A stretch of DNA of 64,000 nucleotides from contig NZ_KB913029.1 of the NCBI RefSeq assembly GCF_000384115.1, positions 1,460,907 to 1,524,906 of the forward strand. Direction: 5' to 3'. The notes below the pieces were generated by a model that searched no databases, was not told where the DNA came from, and worked only from the letters and a program-made list of their open reading frames with translations. Source of the stretch: Sporichthya polymorpha DSM 43042. Lineage in GTDB: Bacteria > Actinomycetota > Actinomycetes > Sporichthyales > Sporichthyaceae. Positions 50,777-59,167 of this stretch are shown here, piece after piece; the stretch's first letter is position 1, and every line of letters begins with the position of its first letter. Both the position numbers and the translations under genes were made by a program.

Positions 50777-52080
50777 GTGACGATCCCGACCCCGCGGCCC
50801 GCGTCCGAGCCGCCGGACCCCGCACCACCGACCGAGCCACCGGCGCCCGCGCGCCGGTGGCTCGTCATGTCGGTCCTGGGAATCGCGCAGCTGATGGTCG
50901 TGCTCGACGCGACGATCATGAACGTCGCCCTGCCGTCCACAGGCGGCGCTCGGCATCTCCGAAGCGGACCGGCAGTGGGTCGTCACCGCCTACGCCCTCG
51001 CGTTCGGCAGCCTGCTCCTGCTCGGCGGCCGGGTCAGCGACCTGCTCGGCCGGCGGACCACTTTCCTGCTCGGGCTGGTCGGCTTCGCGACCGCGTCCGC
51101 GATCGGCGGCGCGGCCCAGAACTTCGCGACGCTCGTGAGCGCCCGCGTCGGTCAGGGCGTCTTCGCGGCGCTGCTCGCGCCGGCGGCCCTGAGCCTGCTC
51201 ACCACGACGTTCACCGACCCGCGCGAGCGGGCGAAAGCCTTCGCGATCTTCGGGGCGCTGGCCGGCACCGGTGGGGCCGTCGGCCTCCTGCTCGGCGGGA
51301 GCCTGACGACCTACGCGTCGTGGCGCTGGGCGCTCTACGTCAACATCGCGTTCGCGGCCGTCGCCTTCCTCGGCGCGGTCGCGCTCCTGCCGAAGGTGCC
51401 GCGCGGGCCGCGGCCGAAGCTCGACCTGCTCGGCACGCTGACGGCCTCGACCGGCCTGTTCACGCTCGTGTTCGGCCTGTCGCGCGCGGAGACCGAGGGG
51501 TGGTCGGACGACCTCACCGTCTTCTGCCTGGTCGCGTCGTCGGCGCTGCTGACGAGCTTCGTCGCCCGGCAGCGCACGTTTGCTCGCTCGGGCCGGCACC
51601 CCCTGCTGCCGCCGTCGATCGTGGCCGACCGCGACCGCGCCGGTGCGTTCCTCGCGATGCTCATCGTGGGCTCGGGGATGTTCGCCGTGTTCCTGTTCCT
51701 GACCTACTACCTGCAGACGGTCATGGGGTACTCGGCGATCCGCACCGGCTGCGCGTTCCTGCCGATGGTCGCGATGATCGTCGTGTTCTCGCAGTTGACG
51801 AACCTCGTGCTGCTGCCCCGGATGGGCGCGCGTGTGCTGATCCCGCTGGGGATGGCGGTCGCCGCGCTCGCGATGAGCGACTGGACGACGATCGACGCCC
51901 GGGGCGACTACGCGACCGAGGTGCTGCCCGGCTTCCTCGTCCTGTGCATGGGCCTGGGGCTGATCTTCTCGCCCTCGATCCAGGGCGCCGTGTCCCGCGT
52001 GCACCCGCGGGACGCCGGCGTGCGCGATCTTCGCGGTCGGCGCGGTGGTGGTGGCGCTGCTGCTGCGCTCCCCGGGTCAG
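50777..52080 (+). pseudogene. Broken second DHA2 MFS transporter gene
   Basis: A close paralogue of the gene just upstream (VLGIAQLMVVLDATIMNVALP is shared) with two lesions. Near 50936-50942, after codons for LPS, one extra base shifts the frame; the correct sequence QAALGISEADRQWVV continues in another frame and runs intact to about 52018 (VHPRDAGV). There a deletion removes about 54 codons: the text jumps from GV to AIFAVGAVVVALLLRS in a third frame, at a GCGATC word that occurs at both edges of the missing segment in the intact paralogue. The native stop is gone. It is unlikely to be functional unless the frameshift is a sequencing error, which would not explain the deletion. Confidence 0.85.
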
Positions 52081-52316
52081 CCGGCGAGCAGCAGCTCGCT
52101 CAGCGGGCGCCGTTCGCGCGGGGCGCGCTCCCGGGCCGCGTAGGGCTCCGGGAGGTCCGCCTCGGGGTCGAGCTGCCCGATCGCGACGACCGAGACCGGC
52201 CGTAGCTCCGGGGCCAGCTGAAAGCGAGTCACGACGCCGTCGGCGTCGAAGCCGCCCATCTGATGCACCGCCAGGCCCAGTTCCTCGGCCTGGACCGACA
52301 GGTGGGCCACGGCCTG
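52077..52316 (-). pseudogene. Nitroreductase gene, 3' fragment
   Basis: The last 78 codons of a nitroreductase-family gene (AVAHLSVQAEELGLAVHQMG ... LSELLLAG), cut off from the first 122 codons by the 10.9-kb element. The combined 200 residues are the normal length of the family. A GTG at 52337 inside the element would add seven foreign residues to this piece (VKLHHRQ), so a short product is possible but cannot form the flavin site. Its 3' end abuts the broken MFS gene. Confidence 0.88.
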
Positions 52317-52333
52317 ACGATGATGCAGCTTTA
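52298..52333. other. Left attachment site (attL) of the integrated element
   Basis: The plus strand reads GGGCCACGGCC-TG-ACGATGATGCAGCTTTA. Bases left of TG (52315-52316) are nitroreductase sequence, bases right of it belong to the element. The four bases CCTG (52313-52316) are shared with the right end. The phage arm ends in AGCTTTA, the mirror image of TAAAGCT at the other end. Confidence 0.85.
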
Positions 52334-52348
52334 CCACTCAGAAAATGG

Positions 52349-52399
52349 GAGAGCCCCACCGGGCGGGACAAGGTGAGTTGGTCGCCCGGTGGGGCTCTC
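52349..52399. terminator. Strong hairpin terminator at the end of the element's operon
   Basis: GAGAGCCCCACCGGGCG (52349-52365) and its exact reverse complement (52383-52399) form a 17-bp stem with a 17-base loop. It lies between the last phage gene and attL, so it isolates phage transcription from the host gene fragment in both directions. Confidence 0.8.
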
Positions 52400-52501
52400 T
52401 CCGACACCTCGCGGGCTGGAAGCTCGACCGGCTGGTCCGCGCACGCCGACTGTAGATGTTGGCTTGCTAGGTCAGGTGGTTGAACCCGCGAGGGGCGGTC
52501 T

Positions 52502-52906
52502 CTATGCGGAGCGCCTTCGGTAGTTGTCGAGAACCATTCGCTCGCTGAGCAAGAACCCGTCGAACGGTCGCATCACTTCTGAGTAGCCGCCGATCTCGAT
52601 CCGGGTGGACGCCGTCGGGTTGCTTGCGCTGCGGCCGGCGCACTGGACGAGCACCCCGGCCACGTCTTCCCGGACCTCGAGGGTGCCCGGCTCCACGCCT
52701 GGACGGAACGCCGTCCCTCGCGTGTAGGCCCGGACCATCGAGATCACCGAGTTCAAGTGGATCTGGAGGTGCGCGAGAGTCTCGGACTGCTCGTCCAGCC
52801 GCAAGAACTTGGCGACGTCGCGGGCCGTGGGGCAGGACGTGAAGAGGCCCGGCCTCGGCGTGAGTGTGCCGAAGACGATCTGGGCCTCTTCGAGGTCGTC
52901 GGTCAT
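52502..52906 (-). CDS. Head-tail connector (gp6-like adaptor)
   Basis: The 134-residue protein has the pattern of small phage head-completion adaptors: an N-terminal segment with DVAKFLRLDEQ, a helical core (IHLNSVISMVRAYTRG), AGRSASNPTASTRIEIGGYSE and a C-terminal LLSERMVLDNYRRR. The A-S-N-P-T followed by GGYS is characteristic of this group in actinophages. It is the last gene of the operon, with its start overlapping the capsid stop (TGATG). It would close the portal vertex and form the tail attachment site, although no tail gene follows. Confidence 0.75.
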   Translation of the reverse strand: MTDDLEEAQIVFGTLTPRPGLFTSCPTARDVAKFLRLDEQSETLAHLQIHLNSVISMVRAYTRGTAFRPGVEPGTLEVREDVAGVLVQCAGRSASNPTASTRIEIGGYSEVMRPFDGFLLSERMVLDNYRRRSA

Positions 52907-53823
52907 CAGCCGATGTTCTTGATCTTCACGATCGCCGTCGGGTTGGTCGGGACAGCGTCGTAGCGCGTTGTCACGCGCACCCCAATTTCATCCGTCTCGG
53001 CGTACAGCTCGGTCAGGATCTTCACCGACGGCGCGAGATCTCTGGCGACCAGGATTTGGCTCATGTCGGCCAAGATCACGTTCTGCTCGTCCGCGTCGCT
53101 GTCGCCGTCCGCGCTGTCCGGTCCCTTGGCGAGGTGCTGCGACACGATGACCGGAGCGCCGAGGATGCGGAACCCACCCGCCTCCGTGATGTCCGGCTGA
53201 ATGAGGGGGCGGTTCGAGCCGGTGGCCTCCTTGATCAGGTGCATGGCCGTGAGCTGCTCCGGTCGCATGATCCACTTCAGCGCGCCCATGTTGACGTTGG
53301 CCGTCATGCACATGCCCATCGCGGTGATCATGTCGTCGTAGGTGAGGGCGGCGTTCGCCTTGTCCATCACCTGCACGCCCGAGTACCCAAGGATTCCCTT
53401 GGGCGTCGTGATGCCGTCACCCCCGACGCCGAGGAAGTTCCGATCGATCTTCTCGACGACCTTGAAGATCAACTCGCTCTGCATCACCGCGTCCAGGGCG
53501 AGCACGGACTGCCGGGCCATCTCGGCGGTCCACTTCGTGATGATCTTGACGGACTCCATGGTCGACGGCAGGAGCTGGATGCTTCCGAAGTCGACGTCGG
53601 CCTTCGGGATCAGCTCCCCCTCGCCGACCCAGCTCGGGTCCTCGGGGGTCGTGGTGTTCTCGGCGACCAGGCCCTTGAGCACCGGGACGCGGAGGGGGCC
53701 GGCGGAGTCAACGATCTTCACGCCGGAGTTCAAAAACTTGGAGGACTCGCGGAGCGGCTGGACCAGGAACTTGAGGACCTGTTCCTGGGTCAGCTCGGGA
53801 GCGGTGCTGGTCTTGACCGACAT
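52906..53823 (-). CDS. Major capsid protein (HK97 fold)
   Basis: The 305-residue protein has the HK97-type capsid pattern: an N-terminal helix, PLRESSKFLNSGVKIVDSAGPLRVPVLKG, EDPSWVGEGELIPKADVDFGSIQLLPSTMESVKIITKWTAEMARQS, a P domain with LIFKVVEKIDRNFLGVGGDG, and ILGAPVIVSQHLA followed by DMSQILVARDLAPSVKI. No separate protease gene is seen; a scaffold gene stands upstream. The ATG at 53823 has GAGGCAGG upstream. It would build the icosahedral shell. Confidence 0.88.
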   Translation of the reverse strand: MSVKTSTAPELTQEQVLKFLVQPLRESSKFLNSGVKIVDSAGPLRVPVLKGLVAENTTTPEDPSWVGEGELIPKADVDFGSIQLLPSTMESVKIITKWTAEMARQSVLALDAVMQSELIFKVVEKIDRNFLGVGGDGITTPKGILGYSGVQVMDKANAALTYDDMITAMGMCMTANVNMGALKWIMRPEQLTAMHLIKEATGSNRPLIQPDITEAGGFRILGAPVIVSQHLAKGPDSADGDSDADEQNVILADMSQILVARDLAPSVKILTELYAETDEIGVRVTTRYDAVPTNPTAIVKIKNIG

Positions 53824-53936
53824 GGCCTGCCTCGTCTGTGCGATCCGGATGTGGGATCGCGACCGGCACCAGGCCGTGCGTCGCGGCCGGGCACCCGGCC
53901 CGACGTTTCGTGGATCGGCACCGCATCGGCAGTTCG

Positions 53937-54350
53937 TCACCACCTGTTCAGGAACTGCCGGACCGCCTGGGCCTTCGGACCGGTCCGGCCCGCGCCGTCG
54001 TCACCTCTCAGCCATTCGAGAAGGCGGTCTCGCCACTCCGTAGGGATCTCGGCCCTGTTGCGCGCCACCGTGAACTCTCGCCAGAGCCTGAACCACATCC
54101 AGTGGTGGTCGCCGCACTCGTCCCGCAGACAGGCGGCGATCTTCGTCTGCCGGTTCCCGTCGAGCGTGCGCATCATCCAGTCCAGCGGGGCGCCGCCGCC
54201 GGACGTGTTGTGTCCGTTCCCGCAGTAGTACGTGCCGCAGTCGCGGCAGCACGCTCTCGTGATTGGGTAGCCAGTGACGCTCTGGAATCCGGACACGCTC
54301 TCAAAGTGACGGATAGTCAGATTATGTCGGCAGCAGATCGGTCTCGGCAT
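53937..54350 (-). CDS. Cysteine/histidine-rich phage protein of unknown function
   Basis: The 137-residue protein starts with a probable zinc-binding region (ICCRHN, ITRACCRDCGTYYC), followed by a helical second half with many Trp and Arg residues (HHWMWFRLWREFTVARN, WRDRLLEWLRG). It is not recognised. It lies between the scaffold cluster and the capsid gene, an unusual place for a regulatory-looking protein. A strong hairpin precedes it. Confidence 0.65.
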   Translation of the reverse strand: MPRPICCRHNLTIRHFESVSGFQSVTGYPITRACCRDCGTYYCGNGHNTSGGGAPLDWMMRTLDGNRQTKIAACLRDECGDHHWMWFRLWREFTVARNRAEIPTEWRDRLLEWLRGDDGAGRTGPKAQAVRQFLNRW

Positions 54351-54703
54351 CTCTCTCGCCTCAGGACGCAGCTCGCCCCAACCCGTTTCCGGGGCGGTTG
54401 CGTCCTGAGGCGTTCGCCATTAGACGGGGAGGTCTCGCACCTCCCGCCACGGTTGCCCATGGCCAGCCGAGCCGGTGTTCTCCACCGGACCTAGCGCGGG
54501 TCTGTGGTGCGGAGTCGAGATCGTCGTGACCGCCGGGAGGTAGCTGGCTGTTCAGCGTTTCTCCGGCCCAGCCGGGGCGCTCCTTGTCCGGCTGGTGCTC
54601 CGCACCTCGCCCGTTTCGTGGGCTAGACGGCGGTGGCTGATTGCCGGGACTCGGCGCAGGGTGCCTCTCGCTAAGACCGATCCTAGTGCCAGTGCAGGTG
54701 GTG
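54351..54703. other. 350-base gene-poor stretch inside the element
   Basis: It holds a long hairpin at 54358-54411 (GCCTCAGGACGCA pairs with TGCGTCCTGAGGC, with an inner CGCCCC/GGGGCG stem), a shorter one at 54427-54445 (GGGAGGT/ACCTCCC), and no credible frame. Such structured gaps in phage operons may be terminators, RNA elements or packaging signals. Confidence 0.6.
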
Positions 54704-54949
54704 TCAACGTCCGATGAGGCCGAACTTCACGAGGTAGCGGACGACCTGGCGCGGGTTCTCGCAGGGCGGCCCGAGGAGCTTCGGCCTGGCCCGTCCCCGG
54801 CGGGGTGGGCGGGCCTTCCAGCCGGTCGGTGTCCGCACGATGTCGTAGATCGTGCCCTCGACGCGGTAGCTCGCCACCCGCTGCCAGACGTCGTACTCGT
54901 ACTCGCTGATGGGCCACTCGTCGGCCCGCTGTTCGTTCGGAGTAGCCAC
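54704..54949 (-). CDS. Small phage protein, 81 residues
   Basis: A basic protein (ATPNEQRADEWPISEYEYDVW ... CENPRQVVRYLVKFGLIGR) with an Arg/Pro stretch in the middle (ARPPRRGRARPKLLGP). Not recognised. Its own start is ATG 54949. Its place between scaffold and capsid genes suggests a minor structural or assembly role, without direct evidence. Confidence 0.6.
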   Translation of the reverse strand: MATPNEQRADEWPISEYEYDVWQRVASYRVEGTIYDIVRTPTGWKARPPRRGRARPKLLGPPCENPRQVVRYLVKFGLIGR

Positions 54950-54984
54950 GCACGATTCTACTGACAGTGCGTCAGATGTTCGAC

Positions 54985-55158
54985 CTACGAGGGGCTCGGC
55001 ACGCTGGGCATCGCCGACAGGATCGCGATCGCTCGGCTCTCGTCGATGCCGTAGGCCGGTGAGAACAGCTGGTCGTCACGGACGAGCCATACGCGGCCGG
55101 TCTTGCCTCGCCGGACGGTGAACCCGCGCTTGCGCGCCAGACTGTCGAGGGTGGACAT
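54985..55158 (-). CDS. Small basic phage protein, 57 residues
   Basis: MSTLDSLARKRGFTVRRGKT is followed by VWLVRDDQLFSPAYGIDESR and a short tail. The ATG overlaps the scaffold stop (TGATG), so it is translated from the same message. The sequence looks like a compact DNA- or protein-binding domain. Unidentified. Confidence 0.6.
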   Translation of the reverse strand: MSTLDSLARKRGFTVRRGKTGRVWLVRDDQLFSPAYGIDESRAIAILSAMPSVPSPS

Positions 55159-55613
55159 CAGACGCCTCCGCGCATGAGCGCCGACAGGCTCACGGCGTCC
55201 GGATCCTCCTGGCTGTGCCGCCCTTGGCCGACGTCGCCGCGCGGGCGGGCCAGGTAGGGCTTCGCCTTGATCAGCTCTTCGGCGGCGGCGAGGATCTTCT
55301 CCGGGTCGGGGAAGCCGTTCTCGTCGGCGTAGGCGTCGTTCCAGGCCAGGTCGTCGGGCTGGGTCAGGATGTCCCGGACGGCGTTGGCGATGGCCAGGTC
55401 CCGGAGCCGCTTCTCGGCCTCCTCGCCCCGCTTCGCCTTGACGCGGGCGGTGGCCGCCTCGTCGCGGAGGTTCTTGACGTAGTCCTCGTCGTAGGTCTTC
55501 GGCTCGGTGCCCTCGCCGCCGCCAGGTTGGTCCCCCGCGCCGCCAGGAGGCTCCACCGGCGGCGCGGAGTCCGAGGTCTGCCCAACCCCCTTGGGGTCTT
55601 GTTCGTTCGCCAC
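55158..55613 (-). CDS. Phage scaffolding protein
   Basis: The 151-residue protein has a disordered Pro/Gly/Glu N-terminus (PPVEPPGGAGDQPGGGEG), a charged coiled-coil-like centre (YDEDYVKNLRDEAATARVKAKRGEEAEKRLRDLAI) and a C-terminal helical part (ILAAAEELIKAKPYLARP). This is the standard build of siphovirus scaffolds encoded just before the capsid gene. It would template shell assembly and leave the mature capsid. Confidence 0.78.
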   Translation of the reverse strand: MANEQDPKGVGQTSDSAPPVEPPGGAGDQPGGGEGTEPKTYDEDYVKNLRDEAATARVKAKRGEEAEKRLRDLAIANAVRDILTQPDDLAWNDAYADENGFPDPEKILAAAEELIKAKPYLARPRGDVGQGRHSQEDPDAVSLSALMRGGV

Positions 55614-55622
55614 AGCGGGCCC

Positions 55623-56258
55623 CTATCGGATCGAGATTCCTGAGGAGAACCGGACCTGCCCGGCGCTCGTGTTCCACGTACGGCGTAACTGGACTTGTCG
55701 CTCTCGCTGGCGGTCGGCCCACGACTCCGAGGCCACCGGGGCGAGGGAGCACCGGCACCCGGGGTGGTCGGTGAAGTCGACCTCGGTGGGGTGGATCGTC
55801 CCGGCGAGCGGCGCACACCTGTCGCACGCGTCGGGGCGCACGACCCGCCTCCACTGCTCCACGCCTCGCGCGCGTAGCGCTTCGAGGTAGGCGCGGTGTC
55901 CCCGCTGGAGCGGCTCGGAGTGTGCGACGCGGGCCGCGCGGGTCTGCACCCGCGCCATGGCCTGCCCGTGCGCCGAGAGGGTGGCGAACGCCCGAACGAG
56001 GCGCTCCTGCTCTTCTCGGGGCGGCAGCAATCCGAGCGCGCCGGACGGTAGGCCGACCGTGGCGAGCTGCCAGGCCGCGACGGCGGTGTCGGCGTAAGAG
56101 GTCGCCGCGACGTTGGCGGCGTACACCGATGCCGCCGCCGACTCGACGAACGACGTGCGGGAAACCGCGCCGGCGGAGTAGGCGGCTGCCGTTGCCGCGA
56201 CCTGCGCCTCGGCCCGGGCTGCCAGCGCCGCCCAGACGGCGACGAGGGCCTCACTCAT
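55623..56258 (-). CDS. MuF-like minor head protein
   Basis: The 211-residue protein has a long helical N-terminus and the MuF/SPP1 gp7 C-terminal signature: RPDACDRCAPLAGT, then HPGCRCSLAPV, a conserved set of Cys and His residues. Such proteins sit inside the portal vertex and can be ejected with the DNA. It overlaps the portal stop by 8 bases. The domain can carry a C-terminal toxin in other phages, but here it ends right after the MuF motif. Confidence 0.78.
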   Translation of the reverse strand: MSEALVAVWAALAARAEAQVAATAAAYSAGAVSRTSFVESAAASVYAANVAATSYADTAVAAWQLATVGLPSGALGLLPPREEQERLVRAFATLSAHGQAMARVQTRAARVAHSEPLQRGHRAYLEALRARGVEQWRRVVRPDACDRCAPLAGTIHPTEVDFTDHPGCRCSLAPVASESWADRQRERQVQLRRTWNTSAGQVRFSSGISIR

Positions 56259-57621
56259 CGGTCGGCAGCGCCGTCGGCGGCGCGACGATCTGGCGGTCCA
56301 GAGATTCGCGCAGGCGCATGGCCCGGAAACTCTCGACCTGCTCCGGCGTGTACCCGAGGCGGGCGAGCCCGGCCTCCGTCGGGAGGATGTTGGCCTGCAC
56401 GAGCTTGGTGACGGCGTCGGCGGTCTGGGCCTCGGTGCGGGTCTCCGGGTTGTCCCAGATGATCTCCACCCGTGCCGGGCGCTCGCCCTGGACGGCCGCG
56501 ATCAACTGGGCGACCTTCGCCCACTCCGGGGTGAACGTCCGCATCCTCGCGTGGCAGCGGGCCACGAGGGATGCCTCCGCCGACCGGATGGCGTCGGCCG
56601 ACGGAGGCTGCTCGTTGATGACGCCCAAGTAGTGGGCGGGCAAGCCGCTGACGGTCGCGACTCCCTGGAGCATCAGGTCCACGCCGGAGGTGAAGCCGCC
56701 GAGGTCCGCCGAGGGGAACTGGCCCAGGCGGGCCTCAGGCTCCTCGACCTGCCACACGCGGCCCGCCTCGCCGGTGAACGGGTTCACCGCGACCTTGACG
56801 GGCTCGCCGTCGGCGTCGACCACGGGGTTGCCGTCGGCGTCCAGCAGGTCCTCCTCCTTCACCTCCAGCCCGGTGATCCAGCGGCGCGGGCGGGAGCCAA
56901 ATTCCGAGGCGACCATGAGGTCCGCCATCAACTTGCCGATGGCGTCGGTGAGGCCGAGGACCGGCGTCATCTCCGAGACGCCGTCGTGGTCGAGCAGGCG
57001 GCCGCGGTTCGTGAGCTGGACGACCGGCACCGTGCCCAGCGGGTTCGGCGTGGACTTCGCGTGGTTCCAGCCCTCGGCCGGGATCACGCCGCCGGTCGGC
57101 ACGTCGGCGCCGGACACGTACTCGTGGATCTTGTCGGGCAGGAACACCAGCGCCCGTGCCCGGCCGTCCTCGACCCAGCGCTTCGCTCCGGCCGTGACCT
57201 TGCGCGTCACCGGGTCCCGGACGACCGCGAACTCGTGCGGCGATTCGACGGTGACCGACGGTGCGCCGGAGTCGTCGGTCCAGACAAGGACGTAGGACCG
57301 GCCCAGGGTCAGCGCCTCGACGTGGGCGACGGCCTGGCCGTCCTCCATGCCCGACCGCTCCCACGCCTGCCAGATCTGGTCGTCCGCCTCGCCGTTCACC
57401 GAGAAGCCGATGACGCGCAGCCGCTCCGCGATGGAGTCGACGACGACGCGGGGGTAATTGACCGTCAGGGCGGTCAGCCGGTTGCCGAGGGCCTCCTTCG
57501 CCTCCCGCGACAGGAACGCCAGGGGCTGCTCGCCCGCGTAGTACTGGTCGAGCTGCGTCAACCGGTGCGAGGTCTCGTCCAGCCGCCGGGACAGGCCTTC
57601 GAGGATCTTCACGACGCTCAC
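56251..57621 (-). CDS. Phage portal protein
   Basis: The 456-residue protein matches SPP1 gp6-like portals: LDQYYAGEQPLAFLSREAKEALGNRLTALTVNYPRVVVDSIAERL near the N-terminus, the stem region GIVTPAEG-like GGVIPAEGWN and PNPLGTVPVVQLTNRG, and GVDLMLQGVATVSGLPAHYLG followed by EQPPSADAIRSAEA in the crown-side helices. It forms the DNA entry ring on the head and docks the terminase. The GTG at 57621 overlaps the terL stop (GTGA). Confidence 0.88.
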   Translation of the reverse strand: MSVVKILEGLSRRLDETSHRLTQLDQYYAGEQPLAFLSREAKEALGNRLTALTVNYPRVVVDSIAERLRVIGFSVNGEADDQIWQAWERSGMEDGQAVAHVEALTLGRSYVLVWTDDSGAPSVTVESPHEFAVVRDPVTRKVTAGAKRWVEDGRARALVFLPDKIHEYVSGADVPTGGVIPAEGWNHAKSTPNPLGTVPVVQLTNRGRLLDHDGVSEMTPVLGLTDAIGKLMADLMVASEFGSRPRRWITGLEVKEEDLLDADGNPVVDADGEPVKVAVNPFTGEAGRVWQVEEPEARLGQFPSADLGGFTSGVDLMLQGVATVSGLPAHYLGVINEQPPSADAIRSAEASLVARCHARMRTFTPEWAKVAQLIAAVQGERPARVEIIWDNPETRTEAQTADAVTKLVQANILPTEAGLARLGYTPEQVESFRAMRLRESLDRQIVAPPTALPTDE

Positions 57622-59078
57622 CAGACGGCCACCTTTGATCGCTTCTTCTTGCTCGCGTGGAACGTGGCGCGGGACCAGGCCATGACCGCGCACACGGCCA
57701 GGTCGATGCGGTGCGTGCTGTTCTTCGAGTCCTTGCGCAGGCGGGTGCCGCGCACGTCCTCGGTGACCCGGGCGTTGGCCACGTGGGCGGCGAGCGCCTT
57801 CTCGCCGGAGTGGGTGACCTGGCCGTTGAGGGCCGCCTCGTGGAGGCCGATGGTCGCCGGTGACATGCGCGCCGCCGACTGCGGGAACTCGGTCACCGGC
57901 AGGCCCTCCTTGGCGAGCACCTGGAGAGTGCGCTGCCACCTATACGGGTCGGCGGTGATCTCCTTGACCCGCCACTTCGAGCAGGCCAGCCGGATCGCGT
58001 CCTCGACCGCGAGCACGTCCACCCGCCAGTCCTCGTCGCCCGGGTTCGCCCAGTGTCCGGCCACGTCGATGTGCGGGGCGGCGCTGATCGTCGCCGCGAC
58101 GAGGCCGGTGGAGTCCTGCGAGAACGAGCCGTCCAAGGCGAGCACGACCTCGGCGTCCTTCGGGATCGGGACTCCCGTCGACCGCGAGGGCCACAGGCCC
58201 GGCGGCATGTAGCTGTCGTCCGCGCCGGAGGTCCACTGGCCCAGCCGTGCGCGGCGGAAGCGGGCCTCCCGTGTCTTCGGCGGCAGTGACGCCCGCAGCG
58301 CGTCCGGGAACAGGAAGTCGTGCAGCGCCGGGTTGGCGACGGCCCAGGCCTCCTCGTCGTCCAGGGCGCATCCGGCCGGTGCGGCGAACTCGGTGAACGT
58401 CGTCAGCGGGTCGTCCGGGTTCTCCAGCATGTCCCGGCGGAGGTCGTACATGACGCTGTCCGTGCCGTGCTCGGACGGGGTGCCGATGCACAACGTCAAG
58501 GAGGTTGGGCGCTTGCCGGAGGCGTCGAGCATGACCTCGAACGTCGCCCGGTCCACGACTCCGATCTCGTCGATCAGGGCCAGGCTCGGGTCCAGCCCTT
58601 CGAGGGATCGGGGGTCGGCCGGGTACATCTGGAGGGTCGATCCGCTGCCCGGCACGTAGATCCGGTCCGTGTAGACGTAGGACCTCTTCGCCAGCAGCGG
58701 GTTCAGCTCGGTCATGCGGACGGCGGTCCGGAAGATCAGGGAGGCCTGCCGCTCGTCCCGGGCCACCACGCAGACCTGGGCCCCCATCACGCCGTCGCCG
58801 TGGGTGGCGTAGAGGCCGAGGGCTGCGGCGAGCGACGACTTGCCCTGGCCTCGTGGGAGTGACCACAGCCCGAGGCGGGGGCGGGGCTCGTCGAACGCCG
58901 AGGAGATGAGGTCCCTCTGCCACGGGCGCAGCGACATCGGCTTCCCCGCGCCGGCCCCCTTGGGCACCACGACGAACTGCTCGATCCACGCCGAGACGCG
59001 GTCGCCGCCGCCGGTGGGCAGGTCGTGCTCCACCAGCGGGCGGTTCGATGCGCCGGTCTTCGGCCCCGCGTTCGCCAT
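57618..59078 (-). CDS. Phage terminase large subunit
   Basis: The 486-residue DNA packaging motor has Walker A SLPRGQGKSS at 73-82, Walker B LALID-E at 166-171, a coupling motif region SLTLCIGTPSE, and an RNase H-like nuclease domain with Asp316 in LALDGSFSQDSTG. It cuts and pumps DNA into the head through the portal. No clear small terminase subunit is visible. It is followed directly by portal, so a full packaging machine is present. Confidence 0.9.
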   Translation of the reverse strand: MANAGPKTGASNRPLVEHDLPTGGGDRVSAWIEQFVVVPKGAGAGKPMSLRPWQRDLISSAFDEPRPRLGLWSLPRGQGKSSLAAALGLYATHGDGVMGAQVCVVARDERQASLIFRTAVRMTELNPLLAKRSYVYTDRIYVPGSGSTLQMYPADPRSLEGLDPSLALIDEIGVVDRATFEVMLDASGKRPTSLTLCIGTPSEHGTDSVMYDLRRDMLENPDDPLTTFTEFAAPAGCALDDEEAWAVANPALHDFLFPDALRASLPPKTREARFRRARLGQWTSGADDSYMPPGLWPSRSTGVPIPKDAEVVLALDGSFSQDSTGLVAATISAAPHIDVAGHWANPGDEDWRVDVLAVEDAIRLACSKWRVKEITADPYRWQRTLQVLAKEGLPVTEFPQSAARMSPATIGLHEAALNGQVTHSGEKALAAHVANARVTEDVRGTRLRKDSKNSTHRIDLAVCAVMAWSRATFHASKKKRSKVAVW

Positions 59079-59167
59079 CTCGGCGGGTGGATCGGCACGG
59101 GCTCGAAAGTGACCGCCCAGGGGCCTGCTGGGAGGGTGAACCTCGCGGGTCGGTTGGGCCTACTCCC

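Noticed and set aside
50930-50945. Programmed frameshift in the second MFS gene
   Set aside because: No slippery heptamer or following pseudoknot is visible, and the gene also has a large deletion, so decay is the simpler reading.
52077-52205. C-terminal extension of the second MFS frame into the nitroreductase tail
   Set aside because: The frame here is shifted relative to both MFS reading frames and encodes Arg/Ala/Gly-rich text antisense to the nitroreductase fragment.
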